In this document: positions 1-5,978 of the stretch, one piece after another
Numbering within the stretch: the first letter of the stretch is position 1
How the letters are laid out: the number at the start of each line of letters is the position of its first letter
Origin: Candidatus Woesearchaeota archaeon
GTDB taxonomy: Archaea; Nanobdellota; Nanobdellia; Woesearchaeales; GW2011-AR4
Assembly: GCA_016784195.1 (NCBI GenBank)
Contig: JADHVE010000028.1
Span: forward strand, 1 to 15,254
Length of the DNA: 15,254 nt
Reading direction: 5' to 3'
Made by a program: the position numbers and the translations under genes
The notes under the pieces: model-generated
The model's database searches: none
Seen by the model: the letters and a program-made list of their open reading frames with translations, nothing else
What the model was told of the DNA's origin: nothing

Positions 1-780
1 ATTATCTACATCAAAAAAAACATTCTCTCCTTTCAGATCAAACAGGCTTTGATGCACGTGCATTCCAGAGCCAGCCTCTCCAAAAACAGGTTTTGGCATA
101 AAAGTTGCCCATTTTCCATGTTTATATGCAATAGACTTTACTGCATGCTTGAAAGTGATGCATTTGTCTGCCTGCGTTAAAGCATTGCCGTACTTAAAAT
201 CAATTTCATGCTGACCAGGAGCAACTTCATGGTGGGATGTTTCTATTTCCAAACCCATTGATTCCAGCGCTATAGTTATCTCTTTTCTAATATCAGACGC
301 CAAATCACGGGGAGGATAATCAAAATAACCGGCTGTGTCGTGCGTAGCTGTAGTTGCTTTTCCAGTCTCATCTATTTTGAATAAAAAGAACTCCAGTTCA
401 GGCCCAACATAGTACTCATAGCCTATTTCTTCAGCCTCTTTCATCACCTTTTTTAGAATATGCCTGGGGTCTCCTTCAAATGGCTTTCCGTCCGGCATAT
501 AAACATCACAGATAAACCGCGAGGTTACTTGGCCGGTGTTTTCCCAAGGTAGTATGGCATAGGTTTCAGGATCTGGCTTGAGATACATATCGCTTTCACA
601 AATTCTGGTAAATCCTTCAATTGAGCTGCCGTCAAACCAGGTTCCTTTTTCTAAACTTTCTTCAAGCTTATCAATTGTTATTGTGACTGTTTTTGTCATT
701 CCATGCAGATCGGTAAACTGCAGCTGTACAAACTTTACATTATCTTTTTTTGCTTTTTCCAAAATTTCTTTATTTTCCAT
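1..780 (-). CDS. glnA: Glutamine synthetase type I, N-terminal 260 codons (3' end beyond window)
   Basis: Makes glutamine from glutamate, ammonia and ATP; a cytoplasmic dodecamer in this family. Translating the minus strand from the ATG at 780-778 gives an open frame of 260 codons that runs off the left edge. Family signatures appear in order: DGSSIEGF (about 50-57), GPELEFFLF (126-134, metal-binding Glu), DTAGYFDY (148-155), HHEVAPGQHEIDF (183-195) and FGEAGSGMHVHQS (233-245, ATP/glutamate site). The family is usually 440-470 aa, so a little over half is visible; the adenylylation-site region and C-terminus lie outside. The start is preceded by GGAG about 5 nt upstream. It diverges from an Lrp-type regulator gene, which suggests nitrogen- or glutamine-linked control of this gene. 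The family call is certain; regulation is inferred. Confidence 0.97.
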   Translation of the reverse strand, partial: MENKEILEKAKKDNVKFVQLQFTDLHGMTKTVTITIDKLEESLEKGTWFDGSSIEGFTRICESDMYLKPDPETYAILPWENTGQVTSRFICDVYMPDGKPFEGDPRHILKKVMKEAEEIGYEYYVGPELEFFLFKIDETGKATTATHDTAGYFDYPPRDLASDIRKEITIALESMGLEIETSHHEVAPGQHEIDFKYGNALTQADKCITFKHAVKSIAYKHGKWATFMPKPVFGEAGSGMHVHQSLFDLKGENVFFDVDN

Positions 781-853
781 TTTTTCTCCTTTTAGCTGGA
801 ATCATAGCCATTTAAATGACTAAATGTTAATAATATGCCTATAATCTGATTCA

Positions 854-861
854 TATATAAA
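854..861 (-). promoter_or_regulatory. TATA box for glnA
   Basis: On the minus strand this reads TTTATATA, a consensus archaeal box A. A start 25 nt downstream would fall near 832 and leave an untranslated leader of about 50 nt ending at the GGAG and ATG of glnA. It faces the TATA box of the Lrp-type gene. Confidence 0.65.
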
Positions 862-873
862 TTTATGTTGTAA

Positions 874-896
874 ATTTCTGAACAAAAATTAGAAAT
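874..896. promoter_or_regulatory. Inverted repeat between divergent promoters, candidate regulator operator
   Basis: ATTTCT (874-879) and AGAAAT (891-896) form a perfect 6-bp inverted repeat with an 11-nt spacer, centred midway between the two opposed TATA boxes. Lrp/AsnC dimers bind such short AT-rich dyads. The position suits control of both glnA and the regulator, but six base pairs in AT-rich DNA could be chance. Confidence 0.35.
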
Positions 897-906
897 ATTA
901 GAAAAA

Positions 907-914
907 TTTAAATA
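907..914 (+). promoter_or_regulatory. TATA box for the Lrp/AsnC gene
   Basis: TTTAAATA preceded by an A-run (902-906) that fits a BRE element. A start about 25 nt downstream, near 936, leaves a leader of about 20 nt before the ATG at 957, with a weak AGGT ahead of it. Confidence 0.6.
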
Positions 915-956
915 TATGTTCATTTTTAAAGATTATCAGGTAGATAAACTAAACAA

Positions 957-1412
957 ATGGCCAACCTAAAAATTGATAATCTGGATAAGGAAATAATCAG
1001 AATTTTGATTGATGATTCAAGGCTTTCTTACAGACGAATAGCAAAAAAGCTTAAGGTTTCTGCGGCTACTATAATAAACAGGGTTAAGAGGCTGGAAAAA
1101 GAAAAAATAATAAAAGGATATACTGCAAAGGTGGATTATGAAAAACTGGGTTATGATATAGATGTGCTAATAGAGATCAAAATATCAAAAGGCAACCTGT
1201 TTTTAGTTGAGAAAAAGATTGCTTCAAACCAGAATGTTATTGCTGTTTATGATGTTACAGGGGAATCTGATGCTGTGATTTTGGCAAGATTTACAACCAG
1301 AAGAAAAATGGATAATTTTCTTAAAAAAATCCAGACCTATGACTTTGTTGAAAGAACACACACAAAATTAATCCTAAATACAATTAAAGATGACCGGATG
1401 CGTTTAGAATAA
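957..1412 (+). CDS. Lrp/AsnC-family transcriptional regulator
   Basis: A 151-aa feast/famine regulator. The N-terminal helix-turn-helix spans about residues 8-50 (IDNLDKEIIRIL, then RIAKKLKVSAATIINRVKRL). The C-terminal RAM effector-binding/oligomerisation domain spans about 65-145 and includes the glycine turn VYDVTGESDAVI (97-108), the effector-pocket region of this family. Length is normal (about 150 aa). It diverges from glnA over a 176-nt gap that carries both promoters. In Sulfolobus tokodaii a family member (Grp) binds glutamine, so glutamine-responsive control of glnA and itself is a reasonable inference, not proof. Other amino acids could be the ligand. Family call is firm; target is inferred. 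Confidence 0.93.
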   Translation: MANLKIDNLDKEIIRILIDDSRLSYRRIAKKLKVSAATIINRVKRLEKEKIIKGYTAKVDYEKLGYDIDVLIEIKISKGNLFLVEKKIASNQNVIAVYDVTGESDAVILARFTTRRKMDNFLKKIQTYDFVERTHTKLILNTIKDDRMRLE

Positions 1413-1418
1413 ATCATG

Positions 1419-1454
1419 TTAAATCTATGCACCCTCCAGAAATCATAGATTTAA
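1419..1454 (+). terminator. Strong hairpin after the Lrp-type gene, possible terminator or RNA element
   Basis: TTAAATCTATG (1419-1429) and CATAGATTTAA (1444-1454) are perfect 11-bp complements around a 14-nt loop. It begins 6 nt after the regulator's stop codon. No T-run follows; the downstream sequence is purine-rich (AAGGGCAGGG). The loop ACCCT (1431-1435) could also pair with AGGGT (1459-1463), giving an alternative fold. A transcript 3'-end structure is most likely; a protein-binding palindrome or a small regulatory RNA structure cannot be excluded. Confidence 0.45.
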
Positions 1455-1567
1455 GGGCAGGGTAAACAATCAGCTCATCTGATGACTGAAGTTAATAGCA
1501 TTACTTAATCTGTTAAATAATCAAAAAATTTAAAAGGCAGATAAAATTTAAATTCAACCTGGAAAAA

Positions 1568-1609
1568 ATGAAAGAGGCTATGTTTTTCTCTAAATGGTCT
1601 GAAAAATGA
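1568..1609 (+). other. Possible 13-aa leader ORF or remnant of a longer N-terminus
   Basis: ATG at 1568 opens a 13-codon frame (MKEAMFFSKWSEK) whose TGA (1607-1609) overlaps the ATG of the next gene at 1606. AT-rich TATA-like stretches lie upstream (TTTAAAAG from 1529, TTTAAATT 1547-1554). It may be translated and coupled to the downstream gene, or it may be the gene's original start separated by a one-base change in the A-run at 1602-1606. No strong ribosome binding site is seen. Confidence 0.25.
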
Positions 1610-3111
1610 TGATATTAAACGGAACAACAACAAAACTTGCAATCACTTTCTTAATAATCATTATAGGCTATGTTTTGACCAGACTGGGCTCAATGATGAT
1701 AACAATCATACAGAGCAAAAGGGAAACTATAACCTTAAAGCAAAGGGCGATTGTGAAAAATTTCCATTATTTAGTGATGATATTCACAATCATAATAGCA
1801 TTATTGTATCTTAAATCCGATGTGCTGAAAGAATTTATTTTCCTGACAAACCTGATTTCTAAAACTTACGAGCTATTGCCAAATATCATCTTAATCGTAT
1901 TATTGATAGTTCTTGGAATCATAATTGTTAATCTGGCAATTTTTGTTTTTAAAAGATTTTTTGACACGATAGGCATAACAGAGTTTATGATAGAGCAGGA
2001 CAAGGAGCATGTCCTTAATGGAATTTTGTTTTTTATAAGAATGGCTCTTTATCTTTTAATAACATTGATTCTGCTTAATATGTTCGGAGTCAATGTGGGG
2101 GGGATTATATCTACCTTAGGATTCATACTTTATGCGCTTCTTGGCTTATTGCTGCTGTATGTATTTGTAGGAACCAGGATATTTGTAGAAAATTTCTCTG
2201 CAGGAATCTACTTAAGGGCTTCAAGAACATTTAAGCTAGGCCAGAAAGTAAGAGTAGGCGATGTAGATGGCAAGATAAAGTCAATCTCACATCAGGGCAT
2301 AACTGTAGATACAGACTATGGCTATAATGTTTTTATACCTAACAAAGAATTTGTTAAGAAAGAGGTTTTATTTAAAAGCATAGAAACAGACCTTACCACA
2401 TTAAAAAAAATAAAGAGCTATTTTGTTGAGCAAAAGCCAAGCTATTGCGGTCCTGCTTCTGCAGCGATGATACTGAAAGTTTTTGGCTATAATATCAGTC
2501 AGACTAAATTAGGGGACTTATGCAAAACCAAGGTTGGCAGTGGAACACACCCCAACACGCTGATAAATGTGGTTGAGGATCTGACAAAGAAAAAAGTAAG
2601 AGGAGCATGGATAGATTCAGAGCATATAACTGACTTAAAAAGTGAGATAAGGCTATGGCTGAATGAAGGAGCTCTTCTGATTGTGGATTACAAAAAAAAT
2701 ATTTTATTTCCTGATTCAAAAAAAGCCCATTATGCTGTTGTTGTTGCAGTTGAAGGCGATGAACTGGTCATTTTAGACCCCAGCGGAAAAAAAGGCGGAG
2801 TTTATCTGGCAGAAACTGAGAAAGTTCATAGGGGAATGGAAACCTATTCTGAGCTGATAAAGGGCAAGAGGGGCTATATTGCATTTGCTCCTGAAGGCAC
2901 AACAGCCTATTACAGGATAGAGGAGGGGCTTATCTATTCAGATCCCAGTTTGTATAACGATTTGAGCAACAAGCTGAAGAAAGAGCTTTTTAACCTAACT
3001 GAGAAAAGCGAAATGCTGGAAAGTGTTCTTCCGATAAAAATTAAAAAGTTCATCAGGAAGTGGAAAGAGAAGGAAAAGATAGCCAGGCTTTGGAGGCCTG
3101 AGAGGATTTGA
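1606..3111 (+). CDS. MscS-like membrane channel domain fused to a C39-like cysteine peptidase domain
   Basis: A 501-aa membrane protein with two parts. Hydrophobic segments lie at about residues 8-35, 52-69, 88-115 and 138-190; the last leads into an MscS-like pore helix and beta domain (VENFSAGIYLRASRTFKLGQ, then VRVGDVDGKI and DTDYGYNVFIPN, to about 250). In MscS family proteins this region gates ion flow under membrane tension. From about 265 a papain-like C39 signature appears: Gln276, Cys281 in SYCGPASAAMIL, His375 in HYAVVVAV and Asp391 in VILDPSG, the expected oxyanion-hole Gln and Cys-His-Asp triad. A charged C-terminal tail runs to 501. C39 domains usually cleave double-glycine leaders in ABC exporters; here there is no ABC domain. 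The fusion is read directly from one frame; function is unknown. Predicted orientation puts the peptidase on the same side as the MscS beta domain, i.e. cytoplasmic. Confidence 0.85.
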   Translation: MMILNGTTTKLAITFLIIIIGYVLTRLGSMMITIIQSKRETITLKQRAIVKNFHYLVMIFTIIIALLYLKSDVLKEFIFLTNLISKTYELLPNIILIVLLIVLGIIIVNLAIFVFKRFFDTIGITEFMIEQDKEHVLNGILFFIRMALYLLITLILLNMFGVNVGGIISTLGFILYALLGLLLLYVFVGTRIFVENFSAGIYLRASRTFKLGQKVRVGDVDGKIKSISHQGITVDTDYGYNVFIPNKEFVKKEVLFKSIETDLTTLKKIKSYFVEQKPSYCGPASAAMILKVFGYNISQTKLGDLCKTKVGSGTHPNTLINVVEDLTKKKVRGAWIDSEHITDLKSEIRLWLNEGALLIVDYKKNILFPDSKKAHYAVVVAVEGDELVILDPSGKKGGVYLAETEKVHRGMETYSELIKGKRGYIAFAPEGTTAYYRIEEGLIYSDPSLYNDLSNKLKKELFNLTEKSEMLESVLPIKIKKFIRKWKEKEKIARLWRPERI

Positions 3112-3117
3112 AAAATA

Positions 3118-3125
3118 TTTAAATA
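3118..3125 (+). promoter_or_regulatory. TATA box for the tRNA gene
   Basis: TTTAAATA just after the stop of the channel/peptidase gene. A start about 25 nt on falls near 3146, a few bases ahead of the tRNA 5' end, which is normal for archaeal tRNA genes. Confidence 0.55.
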
Positions 3126-3150
3126 AGAGTAAGAATTCTTTGTCTTTTAA

Positions 3151-3256
3151 GGGGCCTTAGTGTAGTTTGGCTATCACTGGAGCTCGGGGAAGGCAAAACT
3201 GTCTTTCTTTTATCTCTGGATAGCTTCCAACCGGAGTTCAAATCTCCGAGGCCCCA
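3151..3256 (+). tRNA. tRNA-Pro(GGG) with a 32-nt intron
   Basis: The acceptor stem GGGGCCT pairs with AGGCCCC (3249-3255), followed by discriminator A. The D arm has GTG/CAC and loop TAGTTTGGCTAT; the T arm is CGGAG-TTCAAAT-CTCCG. The anticodon stem pairs GGAGC (3179-3183) with GCTTC (3223-3227, one G-U). Removing 3190-3221 leaves a 74-nt tRNA with loop TCGGGGA, hence anticodon GGG (proline). A73 and G1-C72 fit archaeal tRNA-Pro. Position 33 is C rather than the near-universal U, which is either a real feature or a sign that the splice sites are slightly misplaced. No CCA end is encoded beyond A73. The tRNA is secure; the amino acid depends on the splice model. Confidence 0.8.
3190..3221 (+). 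other. tRNA intron at position 37/38 with relaxed bulge-helix-bulge
   Basis: The central 4-bp helix can form between TCGG (3184-3187) and CTGG (3216-3219) using two G-U pairs, flanked by 3-nt bulges GGA (3188-3190) and ATA (3220-3222), then an inner helix of AGG with TCT. Cleavage between the second and third bulge base on each strand removes exactly 32 nt. This is the canonical archaeal position, but the helix is weak. Confidence 0.65.
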
Positions 3257-3263
3257 TTATATG

Positions 3264-3288
3264 ATTAGTTGTTAACTAATATCTTTTT
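3264..3288 (+). terminator. Hairpin plus T-run terminator after the tRNA
   Basis: ATTAGTT (3264-3270) and AACTAAT (3274-3280) form a 7-bp stem with a 3-nt loop, followed by a T5 run at 3284-3288, 8 nt past the tRNA end. Archaeal RNA polymerase stops at such T-runs. Confidence 0.6.
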
Positions 3289-3349
3289 CCCGATTAAAAA
3301 ATAGCCAATAGCTTAACCTAGACAATCTCATTGTTCTGCAAACAATAAG

Positions 3350-3357
3350 TTTATAAA
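3350..3357 (+). promoter_or_regulatory. Upstream TATA box, possible second pyrB promoter
   Basis: TTTATAAA within AGTTTATAAATATAG. It would start transcription near 3382 and give pyrB a leader of about 95 nt, or drive a short RNA in the 221-nt gap between the tRNA and pyrB. Nothing else gene-like is seen in that gap. Confidence 0.4.
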
Positions 3358-3441
3358 TATAGTTTGCCTACCATATAAGGTAACTCATTTTGTTTCTTTT
3401 AAAGCTTAAAGAACCAGTTTCCTATACTCCCAATCATAAAA

Positions 3442-3449
3442 TTTATAAA
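3442..3449 (+). promoter_or_regulatory. Proximal TATA box for pyrB
   Basis: TTTATAAA preceded by AAAA. A start about 25 nt downstream (near 3470) gives a leader shorter than 10 nt, consistent with the absence of a ribosome binding site before the pyrB ATG at 3478. Confidence 0.6.
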
Positions 3450-3477
3450 GTAAAACAAATCTGTTCTATCTTTTAAG

Positions 3478-4392
3478 ATGAACCTTAAAAACAAGGATAT
3501 AATCTCCATATACGATTTTTCTAAGGCAGAGCTATTGCACATACTCAAAGCAGCAAAAAGCATGGAGAAGGATAAAAGGAAATTGTTAGACGGAGAAATT
3601 ATGGGAAGCTTGTTCTTTGAGCCGTCAACAAGAACAAGGCTGAGCTTTACATCAGCTATGGAACAGCTGGGGGGTCAGATTTTAGGGTTTGCAACTCCTG
3701 GAGTTAGCTCTGCTAAAAAGGGAGAGACAGTATGGGATACCATAAAGATGGTTGAGCGATACTCAGATGTGATTGTCATAAGGCACAATATAGAAGGGGC
3801 AGCAAGATTAGCGGCAGAAGCATCTTCAGTTCCGGTTATAAATGCAGGTGATGGAGCAAACCAGCATCCAACGCAGACTCTTCTTGATTTGTATACCATA
3901 AAAAAGGTAAAGGGCAGATTAGACAACTTAAATATCGGAATGGTAGGTGATTTAAAATACGGAAGAACAGTCCATAGCTTGGCAGTTGCCCTGTCTCATT
4001 TTAACCCTACGTTTTATTTCATAGCTCCTGATGCATTAAAGATGCCTAAAAAATATCTGGATGAATTAAAAGAAAAAAAGATCAAGTTTTATGAAACTTC
4101 TGATTTATTAAAATACAGCAAAAAGCTGGATATATTGTACGTAACCAGGATACAGAAAGAAAGATTTCCAGATCAGTTAGAATATAAAAAATACGAGGGA
4201 AGTTACAAGCTGAATACAGACTTATTGCCTCATATAAAGAAAGACCTTAAGATAATGCATCCCTTGCCAAGGGTAGATGAGATAGACAAAAGCCTTGACG
4301 AGACAGAGCATGCTGTTTATTTTGAACAGGCAGCAAACGGGATACCCATAAGAAAAGCGTTGCTGGCTTTGATATTAGGAAAGATAAAATGA
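3478..4392 (+). CDS. pyrB: Aspartate carbamoyltransferase, catalytic subunit
   Basis: Condenses carbamoyl phosphate with aspartate to N-carbamoylaspartate, the committed step of pyrimidine synthesis; catalytic trimers in the cytoplasm. The 304-aa length is typical. Visible active-site motifs: STRTR (50-54, carbamoyl phosphate), Lys81 in the SSAKKGE loop, Arg102-His103, HPTQ (130-133), Arg163, Arg224 with Gln226 (aspartate side) and HPLPR (261-265). The ATG has no Shine-Dalgarno but a TATA box about 30 nt upstream, so the mRNA may be leaderless. Its stop overlaps the start of pyrI (ATGA), so the two subunits are translationally linked. Identification is secure. Confidence 0.98.
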   Translation: MNLKNKDIISIYDFSKAELLHILKAAKSMEKDKRKLLDGEIMGSLFFEPSTRTRLSFTSAMEQLGGQILGFATPGVSSAKKGETVWDTIKMVERYSDVIVIRHNIEGAARLAAEASSVPVINAGDGANQHPTQTLLDLYTIKKVKGRLDNLNIGMVGDLKYGRTVHSLAVALSHFNPTFYFIAPDALKMPKKYLDELKEKKIKFYETSDLLKYSKKLDILYVTRIQKERFPDQLEYKKYEGSYKLNTDLLPHIKKDLKIMHPLPRVDEIDKSLDETEHAVYFEQAANGIPIRKALLALILGKIK

Positions 4393-4838
4393 AAAAAGAG
4401 TTAAAGGTAAGCGCAATAAAGGACGGAACAGTCATAGACCATATTCCCAGCAATGCTGCTTTTAAGGTAGCTGAAATTCTTGATCTTGAAAAAATAAACA
4501 AAATTATATCAGTAGCTACTAACTTAAGAAGCAAGACCGGGAAAAAAGGAATAATCAAGGTTGGAGGAAAAATATTAACAAAAGATGAGTTTGATAAAAT
4601 AGCAGTCATAGCCCCTGAAGCTACTGTCAATATAATCCATGATTATGAGGTTAAGGAAAAAATAAAGGTTTCTCTGCCGGATACCCTGAATAAGATAGTA
4701 AAATGCTCTAATCCTAGCTGCATCACCAATAATGAGAATGTAAACACAAGGTTTTATGTGATTAAAAAAGATCCTTTAAAGGTCAGATGCCATTATTGCG
4801 AGAGGAGTATGGAAAAAGAAGAGATACAGATGATATAA
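4389..4838 (+). CDS. pyrI: Aspartate carbamoyltransferase, regulatory subunit
   Basis: Binds nucleotides (CTP, UTP, ATP) and joins catalytic trimers into the allosteric holoenzyme. The 149-aa protein has the allosteric domain in residues 1-97, with the nucleotide-site motif DGTVIDHI (12-19), and a zinc-binding domain with four cysteines at 106, 111, 134 and 137 (C-x4-C and C-x2-C). All expected zinc ligands are present, so the complex should assemble and be feedback-regulated. It overlaps pyrB by 4 nt. A 231-nt gap follows before pyrD, so pyrBI is probably its own transcription unit. Confidence 0.97.
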   Translation: MKKELKVSAIKDGTVIDHIPSNAAFKVAEILDLEKINKIISVATNLRSKTGKKGIIKVGGKILTKDEFDKIAVIAPEATVNIIHDYEVKEKIKVSLPDTLNKIVKCSNPSCITNNENVNTRFYVIKKDPLKVRCHYCERSMEKEEIQMI

Positions 4839-4927
4839 AAAATTAATAATCATTAAAAATTATCAATAAAATTTACCTGTAACCAAAATAATTAAAAATA
4901 GCTCATACGGCACAAAAAAGAGTTACA

Positions 4928-4968
4928 TTCAATTGTGTATATGGCTGTGTTAATTTTTATCAATTGAA
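4928..4968. promoter_or_regulatory. Paired CAATTG palindromes upstream of pyrD, candidate operator
   Basis: TTCAATTG (4928-4935) and CAATTGAA (4961-4968) are 8-bp inverted copies 25 nt apart; each contains the self-complementary CAATTG. The second copy abuts the putative pyrD TATA box. A dimeric regulator could use the pair. AT-richness makes chance possible. Confidence 0.35.
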
Positions 4969-4969
4969 A

Positions 4970-4977
4970 TTTTTATA
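4970..4977 (+). promoter_or_regulatory. TATA box for the pyrD operon
   Basis: TTTTTATA followed by ATAAAAA. It would start transcription near 5000, leaving a leader of about 70 nt that includes a 6-bp hairpin GTTGTT/AACAAC (5020-5038, 7-nt loop). No better box is seen nearer the start codon. Confidence 0.45.
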
Positions 4978-5069
4978 ATAAAAAAATAATTAAGAACAAA
5001 ATAAGAAAATACTCAAATAGTTGTTATAGCGGAACAACACTTAATGGAAAAAATAGATTATTGATTAAA

Positions 5070-5978
5070 ATGATGGGGGTTAAACTTTGCAATGTAAGAC
5101 TAGGCAACCCCACGATACTTTCTTCTGGAATTCTTAGCATGAATGTTGATGTTCTAAAGGAAGTTGTAAAAAACGGAGCTGGAGCAGTAACATTAAAATC
5201 GACAGGCATTGAGCCCAGGGAAGGGCATCATAATCCTAAGGTTCTTGTATGGGAGCACGGCCTTGTAAATTGTTATGGGTTAACGAACCAAGGCATAAAA
5301 AATATGGATAGTGAATGGGAGGAATTAAAAAACCTACAAGCTCCTGTAATCGCGAGCATCTTTGGGGCAAACATTGAAGAGTTTGCTGAAGTTGCAAAGT
5401 ATATGGCAAAGAAAAATGCTTCTATGATTGAGGTCAATGTTTCATGTCCGAATACAAAAGAGCACGGAATGGCATTTGGCTTAAATAAAGAATTATGTTA
5501 CGATGTGATTAAAGAGGTAAAGAAGGTTTCCGGAGATGTTCCTGTAATTGCTAAATTAACTCCTCAGGCTCTGAATATAGCTGAGGTTGCTAAAACATGC
5601 GAAGAAGCAGGAGCAGATGCAATTTCAGCCATAAACACTCTGGGCCCAGGAATGTTTATCAATATTGATGTTGCAAAACCAATCCTATCCAATAAAACAG
5701 GCGGTTTAAGCGGCCCTGCCATCAAGCCAATTGCAGTCAGGTGCATATATGATATTTACAAGGAAGTTAAAATTCCAATAATCGGGATAGGGGGAGTAAC
5801 TTATGGAAAAGATGCTGTTGAATTAATGATGGCTGGAGCAACTGCTGTGGGCATAGGCTCTGCAGTGTATTATCGCGGCATAGGAGTGTTTAAAAAGGTC
5901 TGTGATGAGATAGAAGGATGGCTTGAAAAATCAAATTTCAGTTCATTAAAAGAAGTCATAGGTGCTGCACATGAATGA
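5070..5978 (+). CDS. pyrD: Dihydroorotate dehydrogenase class 1B, catalytic subunit
   Basis: Oxidises dihydroorotate to orotate with FMN; with PyrK it passes electrons to NAD. From ATG 5070 it is 302 aa. Class 1 features: Lys43 in TLKST (flavin/substrate), EVNVSCPNTKEHG (121-133) with catalytic-base Cys126 as in class 1 enzymes, Lys162, INTLGPG (188-194), SGPAIKP (214-220), and FMN phosphate motifs IGIGGV (238-243) and GIGSAVYYRG (261-270). The frame is open from a TTG at 5061, but ATG 5070 (or the adjacent ATG 5073) aligns better with the family N-terminus. No strong Shine-Dalgarno is seen. The class 1B call rests on the adjacent, overlapping pyrK. Confidence 0.95.
   Translation: MMGVKLCNVRLGNPTILSSGILSMNVDVLKEVVKNGAGAVTLKSTGIEPREGHHNPKVLVWEHGLVNCYGLTNQGIKNMDSEWEELKNLQAPVIASIFGANIEEFAEVAKYMAKKNASMIEVNVSCPNTKEHGMAFGLNKELCYDVIKEVKKVSGDVPVIAKLTPQALNIAEVAKTCEEAGADAISAINTLGPGMFINIDVAKPILSNKTGGLSGPAIKPIAVRCIYDIYKEVKIPIIGIGGVTYGKDAVELMMAGATAVGIGSAVYYRGIGVFKKVCDEIEGWLEKSNFSSLKEVIGAAHE

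Noticed and set aside
578..823. Plus-strand 81-codon frame opposite glnA
   Set aside because: A shadow of the clearly coding glutamine synthetase frame on the other strand.
1480..1489. Adjacent TGATGA and CTGA resembling C and D boxes
   Set aside because: The two motifs touch with no guide spacer and no second C/D pair or terminal stem is present.
3151..3256. Reading the tRNA as a type II (Leu/Ser) tRNA with a long variable arm
   Set aside because: The extra bases fall between the anticodon stem arms, not in the variable region, and a proper 37/38 intron explains them.
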